From Flavobacterium alkalisoli (GTDB lineage Bacteria; Bacteroidota; Bacteroidia; Flavobacteriales; Flavobacteriaceae): 64,000 nt of DNA. A program made the position numbers and the translations under genes. The stretch covers positions 186,001 to 250,000 of the forward strand of contig NZ_CP042831.1 in assembly GCF_008000935.1 (NCBI RefSeq). Direction: 5' to 3'. The notes under the pieces were generated by a model, which saw only the letters and a program-made list of their open reading frames with translations, did no database searches and was not told the DNA's origin. Each line of letters starts with the position of its first letter. The first letter of the stretch is position 1. Positions 1 to 7,779 of the stretch are shown piece after piece.

Positions 1-758
1 ACATCCCTTAAATACTCAACGGTAAACCTCCAAATTTCCTGATATTGAGCAGGTGTACAATAAGCACTCCCCCACCAGAACCAGTTACCATCAAACTCAT
101 GAAACGGCCTGAAAATAACAGGTATAAGTTTATTGTTGTTATCTTTAAGGTTCGCAAGAACATCGGCAACCTTATCCAGCTTTTGTTTATAATAATCATG
201 ATTGCTACCTCCCGGAAGTATACTCGGTAGTGCATTATATTTTTGAAAATCGGTCAGATCGCTGGTATAGAAGCTCTCCCCTTCAAAGGGTTCCCTAAAG
301 TGCCAGCAAAAAATATTGACCATTCCTTTGCTATATGCCTGCTTAACATTATCTGTTATTAATATTTCCTGCTGATAAAACCAGTTTTCGGGCTGTTCGT
401 TATTCTGGTCATCTGTAATAAACATAAAGTCTGAGCCAAGCAATGCCGGATCACTTCCAGTGGCTTTCTTCATATCAGAATCGCCCATATCGTCATTATA
501 AAAACCGGTATAGGCATCCTGCTGACCAACAAGAAATTTGGTTTTAGATAAATTATAAAGATTATAAAACAATGCTACCGTTTCATCAGTTGCATTGGGA
601 TCTGTCATAAAGCTACGGACATTCTCTACAGTAAGTTCTTCTTGGGGCTGAACAATTGGCTCTTCTGTAACATTTTGCTTATCATCATCAGAACAGGCAA
701 TAAATATAAGGCATGTAAAAAATACCGTTACCGGTATTAATCTATAAGTAAGTTTCAT
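1..758 (-). CDS. GH26 endo-beta-1,4-mannanase, lipoprotein (3' part beyond window)
   Basis: This reading frame starts at 758 and stays open to base 1, giving 252 residues of an enzyme whose C-terminus lies outside the window. A short hydrophobic N-terminus ends in the lipobox FIAC with Cys22, followed by SDDD, so it is probably a surface lipoprotein. The body matches the other GH26 protein at 5260-6438, for example SILPGG near 179 and the acid/base segment RPFHEFDGNWFWWG with Glu221. The catalytic nucleophile (ETG motif) would lie beyond the edge. It probably cuts mannan backbone and is the last visible gene of the leftward mannan arm. It lies 140 bases past the epimerase stop, with a strong hairpin between them, so it may be expressed separately or at a lower level. 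Confidence 0.88.
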   Translation of the reverse strand, partial: MKLTYRLIPVTVFFTCLIFIACSDDDKQNVTEEPIVQPQEELTVENVRSFMTDPNATDETVALFYNLYNLSKTKFLVGQQDAYTGFYNDDMGDSDMKKATGSDPALLGSDFMFITDDQNNEQPENWFYQQEILITDNVKQAYSKGMVNIFCWHFREPFEGESFYTSDLTDFQKYNALPSILPGGSNHDYYKQKLDKVADVLANLKDNNNKLIPVIFRPFHEFDGNWFWWGSAYCTPAQYQEIWRFTVEYLRD

Positions 759-773
759 AGTAGTTTCGTTTAG

Positions 774-812
774 AAAACAGTTGCTTTTTTGCAGTTAAAA
801 AGCAACTGTTTT
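774..812 (-). terminator. Hairpin between epimerase and second GH26 gene
   Basis: A perfect 16-bp stem (774-789 with 797-812) has a 7-base loop, A-rich on one arm and T-rich on the other. It sits downstream of the epimerase stop and only 15 bases before the next ATG at 758. It looks like an intrinsic terminator, but the leftward U-run is only four bases. It may therefore attenuate rather than stop transcription, or stabilise the upstream mRNA end. Confidence 0.5.
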
Positions 813-898
813 TGTAGTGTGTTATATTTTTGAAAATTAAGCTTTCAAACGTTTTCGAACTACTTGTTTTTTGTCAAAAAGGTATACTATTCCTTCAA

Positions 899-2071
899 TC
901 AGGGTAACCTTTTTATAAGCTCAATACATGCTCTTGAGTTGTGGTAAGGACATTTCCAAAAACCTGCCTTGTCTTTTTCTATAAGCGAGTAATCTTTATT
1001 TACACCCCATACCCACTCACCATTTTCTTTATCCAATATATGCTGCTGAACAAATTTCCAGTTCTTTTGGGTTAAGTCAATATATTTTTTATCTCCGGTA
1101 AGCTGCCATGCATTTACAAAGCCAATCCATAATTCCGATTGTGGCCACCAGTGCTTTTCCTTAATCATTTGGTTTTTGTGTGCATCAAACTCATACCACA
1201 ATCCACCATCATTATCTAATCCTTCCAGCGTACCTTCGGTTAATATTATAGCGTGCTTTTTATAAACAGCAGTAAGGTTTTCATCATCAATTGCCTCGGC
1301 ACACCATTGCAATAGCCAGGCAGCTTCAATATCATGACCATAAGAAACAACATCTTCTTTTTCTACCCATTCTTCATTAAAGAACAACCTAAGATGTTTA
1401 CTATCTGTATCAATAAAATACTTATCAATAGTTATAAGTAATTCCCTGGTTGTACTTTTAAGATCTTCATCTTTCCAAACTCTGTAAAGGTTAGCATAAG
1501 CCTCTACTATATGAAGATGCGTATTCATGGTCTTCTTCTCGTTAGCATCCTTATCACTTAGGCGAAGATCATCAATAGGCTGCCAGTCTCTTGTAAAGGC
1601 TTCAAAATAACCTTTATGCACAGGGTCAAAACTATACTCTTCTATTTTTTTATAAAGAGCTACAGCCATTTCCAGAGCCTGAGTATTTCCAGATGCAGCA
1701 TAAAATTCAGACAGCCCATATATAGTAAATGCTAAGGCATAAATCTGGTTTTTGGTATCGTTTGGAGTACCATCGCTGTTAAGGCTCCAAAAAATACCAC
1801 CATGCTCCCTGTCATAAAAGTATTGGGCTATATAATCAAAAGCCCGTTCAGCAATTTTTAGATGCTGCTCATTTTTGGTAATTGGATAGGATGCAGAAAA
1901 TGCCCATAAAATACGGGCATTTAGTACTGATCCTTTTGGGTCGTTATAGTGTTTTATCTCGTTATGGTCAATCGTCCCGATGAAACCGCCATTCTTATTG
2001 TCTATTGTATTTTTAGTCCAATAGTCAAGAATTGAAAGCAGCTCATCACGCATTTGCGATTTTAAATCCAT
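899..2071 (-). CDS. Cellobiose/mannobiose 2-epimerase (AGE family)
   Basis: This 390-residue protein belongs to the N-acylglucosamine 2-epimerase (alpha6/alpha6 barrel) family. Enzymes of this type epimerise the reducing-end sugar of beta-1,4 disaccharides, here probably mannobiose to mannosyl-glucose. The three histidines expected for catalysis are visible: His187 in HLHIVEA, His246 in YGHDIEAAW and His377 in PYHNSR. WWPQSE near 308-313 is also typical of the family. No signal peptide is seen, so it is cytoplasmic. Its ATG overlaps the stop of the GH130 gene by one base (TAATG), which points to translational coupling. The pairing with GH130 supports a mannobiose rather than an N-acetylglucosamine substrate. 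Confidence 0.9.
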   Translation of the reverse strand: MDLKSQMRDELLSILDYWTKNTIDNKNGGFIGTIDHNEIKHYNDPKGSVLNARILWAFSASYPITKNEQHLKIAERAFDYIAQYFYDREHGGIFWSLNSDGTPNDTKNQIYALAFTIYGLSEFYAASGNTQALEMAVALYKKIEEYSFDPVHKGYFEAFTRDWQPIDDLRLSDKDANEKKTMNTHLHIVEAYANLYRVWKDEDLKSTTRELLITIDKYFIDTDSKHLRLFFNEEWVEKEDVVSYGHDIEAAWLLQWCAEAIDDENLTAVYKKHAIILTEGTLEGLDNDGGLWYEFDAHKNQMIKEKHWWPQSELWIGFVNAWQLTGDKKYIDLTQKNWKFVQQHILDKENGEWVWGVNKDYSLIEKDKAGFWKCPYHNSRACIELIKRLP

Positions 2072-3267
2072 TACAGAAACTTTTTATTATTCTCTACCTG
2101 TCTGATTATTGTATTTACCGATCCTGCAGATGTAAAAGTATCTTCCGGTGTATTCATTACATAATCTACCAGTTTATCTACAGTAGATACGGCAACATGC
2201 ATACGCGTATCAGAAGAAGCATAGTAAATATAAACAGTACCGTCCTCTTCTGCAATCCATCCGTTAGAAAACAGTACATTAGATACATCGCCAACTCTTT
2301 CCTCTCCCTCTGGCCCCATAAAATGACCTGCCGGCTGATGGGTTACCTTAGAAATATCATTAAGATCGGTCATGAATAGATATAATGTATAGCGAAGTCC
2401 GGCTGCCGTATTACGAACACCATGAGCCATATGCAGCCATCCTTTACTCGTTTTTATCGGTGCAGGACCAAGACCGTTTTTAAGCTCATAAATTGTATGA
2501 TATACCTTACCGCAAATAATCCTTTCATCCTGAACAACAGGATTCGTCATATCATCCACAAAACCAAGACCTATTCCGCCTCCGCTTCCCACGTCAATAA
2601 AACCATCCTGCGGACGTGTATATAAGGCATACTTTCCGTTTACAAACTCAGGGTGAAGTACAACATTACGTTGCTGTCCCGTATTTGAAACAAGGTCTGG
2701 TAATCTTTCCCAGTTTATAAGGTCTTTAGTCCTTACAATACCTGCATTGGCAACTGCAGCACTGGTATCTCCTTTTGGAGCATTAGGGTCTTTTCTTTCG
2801 GTACAAAAAATACCATATACCCATCCGTCTTCGTGCTCCACAAGCCTCATATCATACACATTTGTATCATGATTTTCTAACTGAGGAATAACGCATGGTT
2901 TTTCCCAAAACTTAAAGTTGTCCACCCCGTTAGGGCTCTCTGCTATAGCAAAAAACGACTTTCTGTCTACACCTTCAGTACGAACAGCAAGCACATACTT
3001 ACCTTTCCATTTCATAGCTCCGGCATTAAAGGCAGCATTCATGCCAATACGCTCCATACCGTAAGGATTGGTCGCCGCATTAAGGTCATACCTCCACTCT
3101 ATAGGAGTATGTGCTGCAGTAACCACCGGGTTTTTATATCTTGAATAAATACCATTGGTCTCTTCAACCGGAGTATTCTTTCTTTCAATCAGTTCCTGAT
3201 GCTTTTTAACCAGGGTTTCATAGTTAGGTATTCTAACCTGGTTGTTTGTAATCATCTCGCTAGCCAT
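2071..3267 (-). CDS. GH130 4-O-beta-D-mannosyl-D-glucose phosphorylase
   Basis: This 398-residue cytoplasmic protein is a glycoside hydrolase family 130 phosphorylase. The family splits beta-mannosyl-glucose with phosphate to give mannose-1-phosphate and glucose. Visible family features are RYDLNAATNPYGMERIGMN near 59-77, RTEG near 96-99, and the general-acid aspartate in NVYDMRL (Asp139). The length fits the group-1 mannosyl-glucose enzymes. It is coupled to the epimerase downstream (1-base overlap) and lies 36 bases after the symporter. The gene set matches the Bacteroides fragilis mannobiose pathway. A mannosyl-N-acetylglucosamine phosphorylase is the main alternative, but the epimerase makes it less likely. 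Confidence 0.9.
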   Translation of the reverse strand: MASEMITNNQVRIPNYETLVKKHQELIERKNTPVEETNGIYSRYKNPVVTAAHTPIEWRYDLNAATNPYGMERIGMNAAFNAGAMKWKGKYVLAVRTEGVDRKSFFAIAESPNGVDNFKFWEKPCVIPQLENHDTNVYDMRLVEHEDGWVYGIFCTERKDPNAPKGDTSAAVANAGIVRTKDLINWERLPDLVSNTGQQRNVVLHPEFVNGKYALYTRPQDGFIDVGSGGGIGLGFVDDMTNPVVQDERIICGKVYHTIYELKNGLGPAPIKTSKGWLHMAHGVRNTAAGLRYTLYLFMTDLNDISKVTHQPAGHFMGPEGEERVGDVSNVLFSNGWIAEEDGTVYIYYASSDTRMHVAVSTVDKLVDYVMNTPEDTFTSAGSVNTIIRQVENNKKFL

Positions 3268-3303
3268 ATATTAATTTATATTAAATTCAGGTTTTAGTTC
3301 TTA

Positions 3304-5229
3304 TTAGTAATCTGTAAGCCTGCTCCACCAGGTCTTTTTCATAATCAGTACTATAATTAGCATCAGTGCAAGTACAATGGCAAAACCTGTCCATTTGCTA
3401 AGTATAAAGTACATAGGAAGTAATGTTAATAGTATTTGGCCGGTAATGCCCATAGCCACATTAACCATGTTAATACCAAAGTTTTTGTTTTCTGTTATAG
3501 AAGGATCCTGCGCCTGTGCTGCTTCCCTAACCGGTTTCCAAAAACCCCATGGCCTTACCGTTTTGTAGAAGTTTATAAGTGTCTCCTGATTGGTAGGCGG
3601 TGCCGAGTATGAACCCAGTACACAAGCCACAAATTGTATTACAATAAACACAGGGAAATAATACAGCATTCGTGTACCGTCAAAATAATCGGTAATACCG
3701 CTTACTGATAAAGCCGGAGGTATGGCACTGGCAATAATACCCGCCAGCATTCCCCAAAAGAATCCGTTTGCATTAAAGCGCCACCAATACCACTTAAGCA
3801 CGTTAGCACATACAAACCCACCATAAAGACCCGCTGTTATTATATTAAAGATCATGTTCACATCTTTAATAAGAAGCCCTAAACCAACGCCTAGGATTAC
3901 CATTACAGTACCTGAAACATAACTCATACTGATTATCTGCTTTCTATCGGCATCCGGCTTTAGGAACTTAAGGTAGATATCATTTACAAGATAGGCCTGA
4001 CCCGCATTTAATGTCCCCGAGAAGTTACTCATAAATGCCCCAAGGAATCCTGCCAGTACAAGACCTACAAGACCTACAGGCAGGTATTTATTAATAACCG
4101 CAGGCATAATGCTTTCAAAGTTTACTCCGTCTGCACTGTGGCTTAACGCCAAATCCTTAAAGTACAGCACACCAAGTATACACAGTCCCATTGTCATAAA
4201 GTAGCGTATAGGAAGTAGTATTATGGAGATAAAACCACTCATTTTACTGGCTTCTTCCGGTGACTTTGTACTTAATATCTTTTGGCAGTCATAATTAGGT
4301 GCGGGACCGGCAAGGCTTTTAAGCACACCCGAAAAGAACATCATACCCACTACTGCCGAGAATAGCTTATAACCATCCTTTTCAAGTTTTACCTGTGCAT
4401 CGGTCAATATGTTTTGCCAGTCAAGTCCAAGTTCCCACCCAAACATAGGACTGTCCCATCCTACAGGCATTTTATCGGCTATTACTATACCCGAATCTGC
4501 CAAATGAATCATAGCTATGGTACCCACAAATAGGGAACAAACTATCATGATCATATACTTTATAAAATCAGCCAGCACTATACCGTGCATACCCCCTACA
4601 ATACTGTAGAATGTAGCAACAAGGCATATACTAACTCCGTAAAACTTAGCCGTAAGATCTTTAGCTTCATATAAGGCTGTTTCATAAGCCGGTGTTCCTA
4701 CCTGAAAAGCATCTATATGCTGATCAAGAAACGGAAAAACTTCCTTTACACTTTCATAAGGGATAAATATTTCAAGAAACTCCCCTACTCCTACAAAAGC
4801 ATAGGCCATATAGCCCACACAAAGCATAAGTGCAAAAACCACTACTACTGCATGGCTTTGCTTAACTCCTTTATCAGACAGCCCAAAACGGGTGCCCAAC
4901 CATTCTGCTCCGGTTGTAGCGTTACTTCTTCTAAGCCACTTACTTAAAAATACCATTAGAAAAACCTGATTGAACACAGGCCACATCCACGGTATCCAAA
5001 CACTTTTAAAACCGTAAAGAAATGCCATACTTACCAATAGCATGGTTCCGCTTATATCAAACATATCGCTGGCATCACTTAGCCCTAACATGTACCACGG
5101 AAGTTTTTTACCACCCATAAGGTAGCTGTCCTTGCTTTTCTTGGCGCGGTTTTTCATGACAATCCCTATTACGATCATCATTATAAAATAAAGTGCAATT
5201 ATCGTTAAATCTATGGCTGTTAATCTCAT
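3304..5229 (-). CDS. Sodium:solute symporter (SSS/SLC5 family), probable mannooligosaccharide importer
   Basis: This 641-residue inner-membrane protein has many hydrophobic segments, starting with DLTIIALYFIMMIVIGIVM at about 7-25. SSS-type motifs such as SYLMGGKKLPWYMLG and TGAEWLGTRFG are present. It follows the GH26 lipoprotein gene after 30 bases and precedes the GH130 gene by 36, so all four probably share one mRNA. In the B. fragilis mannan pathway a symporter at this place is thought to bring mannobiose across the inner membrane. The substrate here is inferred from context; uptake of glucose, mannose or galactose is also possible. Confidence 0.87.
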   Translation of the reverse strand: MRLTAIDLTIIALYFIMMIVIGIVMKNRAKKSKDSYLMGGKKLPWYMLGLSDASDMFDISGTMLLVSMAFLYGFKSVWIPWMWPVFNQVFLMVFLSKWLRRSNATTGAEWLGTRFGLSDKGVKQSHAVVVVFALMLCVGYMAYAFVGVGEFLEIFIPYESVKEVFPFLDQHIDAFQVGTPAYETALYEAKDLTAKFYGVSICLVATFYSIVGGMHGIVLADFIKYMIMIVCSLFVGTIAMIHLADSGIVIADKMPVGWDSPMFGWELGLDWQNILTDAQVKLEKDGYKLFSAVVGMMFFSGVLKSLAGPAPNYDCQKILSTKSPEEASKMSGFISIILLPIRYFMTMGLCILGVLYFKDLALSHSADGVNFESIMPAVINKYLPVGLVGLVLAGFLGAFMSNFSGTLNAGQAYLVNDIYLKFLKPDADRKQIISMSYVSGTVMVILGVGLGLLIKDVNMIFNIITAGLYGGFVCANVLKWYWWRFNANGFFWGMLAGIIASAIPPALSVSGITDYFDGTRMLYYFPVFIVIQFVACVLGSYSAPPTNQETLINFYKTVRPWGFWKPVREAAQAQDPSITENKNFGINMVNVAMGITGQILLTLLPMYFILSKWTGFAIVLALMLIIVLIMKKTWWSRLTDY

Positions 5230-5259
5230 ATTATAGCAGCTGCAAAAGCAGTATATGTC

Positions 5260-6438
5260 TTATTGGTATAATTTTTCTTTTGTTACGTCGCTTTGAAAAA
5301 GCGTATTCCTATCCTTATAGTATTGAATAAAATCCTCTTTATAAGAATGCCCGCTGTAGGGCGCATAATAATGCATTCTTGGCGGATTCATATGCTCATT
5401 CCAGCCATGGTTTCTCCACACCAGGACATAGGATATCTTATTTTTACCTATTGCATTTGTAAGGGTTTCTGTCCACCATTTTTCATACGGGATAGCCTCA
5501 TAACCGGTCTCGGCCAGTGCGGTAAGCTTCCCGTGTTCATCGGCTGCTTTTTGAATAACAGTTAAAAGATGGTTTACGTTTTTACTGTATTCCTCAAGCT
5601 TAGTACCTTCGCCCATTTGATAAGCATCAAAACTCATCATATCCACATACTCATCGCCGGGATAGTATTCCATAAAATCCTCCTGAGTATTTACATTTGA
5701 GTCTGAAGTATTATATACATATATAAGGTTGTGTACCCCTTTCTCTTCAAAATAGTTTACCGTAAACTTCCATAGTTCCTTAAATTGCTGTGGTGTGGTA
5801 GTATTTTTACACCACCAAAACCAGTTACCTGTAAATTCATGATAAGGTCTGTATAGTATAGGTATCAGCTTACCATCACTTCCTTTCAAGGAAAGGAAAA
5901 ATGAAGCCGCGTTATCAAGCCATCCTTTAAAAACCTCATGCTTATCACCTCCCGGAAGTATAGAAGCAACCGTTCCCTGTGGGTTATCCCAAGCATCGCC
6001 ACCGCTAAGCGGGTTATTCATATGCCAGCTTATGGTATTAACACCACCTCTGTCATAAACCTGTTTAATAAACTGCCTCATTTTTTCAAAAGGCACACCG
6101 TCAAGGTTTTTTTCTTCATTATTCTCCAGTCGGCCTATATCCCAACCATATACAGCAGGATAATCTCCGGTAACATCTTTAACATCACTGCGTCCTTCTT
6201 CATACTTCCATTCCACCCCATATGCAAGGTCATCCTGATGACCGAACATATAACCGTTTTCCCTTAGATTAAAAAGATTGTTATATAGTGCAGCGGTTTC
6301 TTTTGTAGCCTGTTTGTCTGCTAAAAGATGTGTATCTTTTAGATTTGCATCACTATTTTCCGCCTCCTGCTTTTTATCCGATTTCCCACAGGAAACCACA
6401 GCAAAAGCTAAGAGCAGTATTGGTAATTTGTTTTTCAT
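5260..6438 (-). CDS. GH26 endo-beta-1,4-mannanase, lipoprotein
   Basis: This 392-residue protein is the first gene of the leftward mannan arm. It starts with a lipoprotein signal ending in VVSC (Cys17). The GH26 catalytic residues can be read directly: acid/base Glu201 in YRPYHEFTGNWFWW and nucleophile Glu310 in ALAETGYE. Substrate-side motifs ISWHMNNP (136-143) and SILPGGDKHE (159-168) are also present. It should hydrolyse mannan or galactoglucomannan backbone at the cell surface or in the periplasm; many family members release mannobiose, which suits the epimerase and phosphorylase downstream. A likely promoter with a TATCTTTG -7 box lies about 110 bases upstream. It resembles the truncated GH26 at the left edge but is clearly a distinct gene. 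Confidence 0.93.
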   Translation of the reverse strand: MKNKLPILLLAFAVVSCGKSDKKQEAENSDANLKDTHLLADKQATKETAALYNNLFNLRENGYMFGHQDDLAYGVEWKYEEGRSDVKDVTGDYPAVYGWDIGRLENNEEKNLDGVPFEKMRQFIKQVYDRGGVNTISWHMNNPLSGGDAWDNPQGTVASILPGGDKHEVFKGWLDNAASFFLSLKGSDGKLIPILYRPYHEFTGNWFWWCKNTTTPQQFKELWKFTVNYFEEKGVHNLIYVYNTSDSNVNTQEDFMEYYPGDEYVDMMSFDAYQMGEGTKLEEYSKNVNHLLTVIQKAADEHGKLTALAETGYEAIPYEKWWTETLTNAIGKNKISYVLVWRNHGWNEHMNPPRMHYYAPYSGHSYKEDFIQYYKDRNTLFQSDVTKEKLYQ

Positions 6439-6547
6439 TTAATTTTGTAGTTGGTTTGCGAAGAACCTGTTAAGCTTGATAAATTCTTAAATTCTTCACC
6501 TTATTATTTCACAAAGTGCAATTTTAAATACACTTTTTTGATAATGC

Positions 6548-6555
6548 CAAAGATA
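6548..6555 (-). promoter_or_regulatory. -7 element of the leftward mannan operon
   Basis: Leftward TATCTTTG fits the Bacteroidetes -7 consensus TAnnTTTG. It lies about 110 bases upstream of the GH26 start at 6438. No TTG is found at the usual -33 place; instead the shared 18-bp element ends exactly 19 bases upstream, as expected for an activator-dependent promoter. Confidence 0.55.
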
Positions 6556-6574
6556 ATTTTAGTCTTAAATTTAA

Positions 6575-6592
6575 GTTAATATTATTTTATCA
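6575..6592 (-). promoter_or_regulatory. Shared 18-bp element, copy 1 (leftward arm)
   Basis: Read leftward the sequence is TGATAAAATAATATTAAC. It is identical to 7642-7659 upstream of susC and has the same orientation relative to its gene. Its proximal end is 19 bases from the -7 box, as at susC. It also lies 11 bases before a weak TATAATTG (6604-6611) that could serve the AraC gene. It is probably a binding site for the AraC-type regulator encoded next to it. Confidence 0.6.
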
Positions 6593-6628
6593 ATATTATA
6601 TCATATAATTGCAAATAAAATTACAGAT

Positions 6629-7504
6629 ATGAACAATCAAAAATTTCACAGAGAAATAACACCGCTTTCTAAAGGGGACAGTTTCCTGGTTTTTGACAGG
6701 ATAAAAGACAATTTTGACTTCCCCATTCACTACCACCCTGAGTTCGAGATTAACTTTATTCTAAATGCGAAAGGTGTAAAAAGAATTGTAGGTGACCATA
6801 TTGAGGAGATAGATGATGTAGAGTTGGTATTGGTGGGGCCTAACCTTTATCATGGTTGGGAGATGCATAACTGTAAAAGCAAAAACATACACGAAATAAC
6901 CATACAGTTTCACAATGACCTTTTTAGTGAATCGCTACTTTCTAAGAGAATAATGATGCCTATAAAAGATATGTTTAACAGGGCTAATCACGGTATACTC
7001 TTCTCAAAAAAAACGGGAGAAGAACTAGCTAACAGGCTGGTACACATATCTAAGCTTGACGGAATGGATTACTTTCTGGAGATAATTTCCGTACTGCACG
7101 ACATGGCCAATTCCAGAAACCAGAAACTGCTTTCTACCTATACCGTTAACTACGACACCTTTGAAGATGACGACAAAATGAAACTGGTATATGACTATAT
7201 ACAGAAGAACTTTTCGGGTAAGATAACTCTTGATGATGTGTCGGATATTGCAAGCATGAGTCCTGTATCATTTAACCGTTTTATCAAGAAAAGAACGGGA
7301 AAAACCTTTGTTAACTACTTAAATGATATTCGTGTAGGTTATGCCGCAAGATGGCTGGTAGAAAAAGACCTCAGTGTATCTGAAATTGCATTTAAATCAG
7401 GCTTTAATAATATTGCCAACTTTAATCGCATTTTCAAAAGCGTAAAAAACACAACACCAAGCCAGTACAGAGATGAATTTTACGGAATGAAACGATTTTT
7501 ATAA
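6629..7504 (+). CDS. AraC-family transcriptional regulator of the mannan locus
   Basis: This 291-residue protein has an N-terminal cupin-like sensing part (about 25-105, with HYHPEFEINF and GPNLYHGWEMH) and a C-terminal AraC/XylS double helix-turn-helix of about 100 residues. In the latter, ITLDDVSDIASMSPVSFNRF forms the first unit and LSVSEIAFKSGFNNIANFNR the second. Such regulators usually bind a sugar in the cupin part and activate nearby promoters. It sits between the two divergent mannan arms, and both flanking promoters carry the same 18-bp sequence, so it is the natural candidate regulator. Its own promoter is weak in sequence (TATAATTG at 6604-6611), which may mean self-regulation. 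Confidence 0.9.
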   Translation: MNNQKFHREITPLSKGDSFLVFDRIKDNFDFPIHYHPEFEINFILNAKGVKRIVGDHIEEIDDVELVLVGPNLYHGWEMHNCKSKNIHEITIQFHNDLFSESLLSKRIMMPIKDMFNRANHGILFSKKTGEELANRLVHISKLDGMDYFLEIISVLHDMANSRNQKLLSTYTVNYDTFEDDDKMKLVYDYIQKNFSGKITLDDVSDIASMSPVSFNRFIKKRTGKTFVNYLNDIRVGYAARWLVEKDLSVSEIAFKSGFNNIANFNRIFKSVKNTTPSQYRDEFYGMKRFL

Positions 7505-7630
7505 AACAAAGCCTATATAAAACAAACACTCAAGAAGAGAATAAATAATTGATTTAAAACCATTTAATTATTCTTAAAAACTACTTTCTATTTTTACGGT
7601 ATACTATTTACGCAAACGTTAGAGAAAATA

Positions 7631-7647
7631 TTATCATTAAATGATAA
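7631..7647. promoter_or_regulatory. Inverted repeat upstream of susC
   Basis: TTATCATT-A-AATGATAA is a perfect 8-bp inverted repeat around one base. It overlaps the left end of the shared 18-bp element and lies 31 bases before the susC -7 box. It may be part of a regulator site; the leftward promoter has no matching palindrome. Confidence 0.35.
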
Positions 7648-7659
7648 AATAATATTAAC
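7642..7659 (+). promoter_or_regulatory. Shared 18-bp element, copy 2 (susC arm)
   Basis: TGATAAAATAATATTAAC is identical to the leftward copy at 6575-6592. It ends 19 bases before the susC -7 box, the position normally taken by the -33 box. A chance 18-base match at the same spacing at two divergent promoters is unlikely even in AT-rich DNA. Confidence 0.6.
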
Positions 7660-7678
7660 AAACACTTAACATCTCCCA

Positions 7679-7686
7679 TAAATTTG
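7679..7686 (+). promoter_or_regulatory. -7 element of the susC operon
   Basis: TAAATTTG fits TAnnTTTG. It lies about 93 bases before the susC start. The rest of the 275-base gap between the regulator and susC is AT-rich and shows no further gene. Confidence 0.55.
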
Positions 7687-7779
7687 TTTTTATCAATAAA
7701 TAAACTCTAAAATTACCGAAAGTAAAAATAAAGTGTTTATTTATTTAGAAATTAGTAACTAACCTAACACAAATCAATT

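Noticed and set aside
8..235. Overlapping frames on both strands near the left edge
   Set aside because: The real gene is the GH26 frame that stays open to base 1; the other frames are shadows of it.
847..7620. AAACGTTT at 847-854 and AAACGTT at 7614-7620 as paired LacI-type operators of the mannan locus
   Set aside because: Short matches of this kind are expected by chance in 64 kb, the flanks do not agree, and no LacI-type gene is present. The 18-bp element is a far better candidate.
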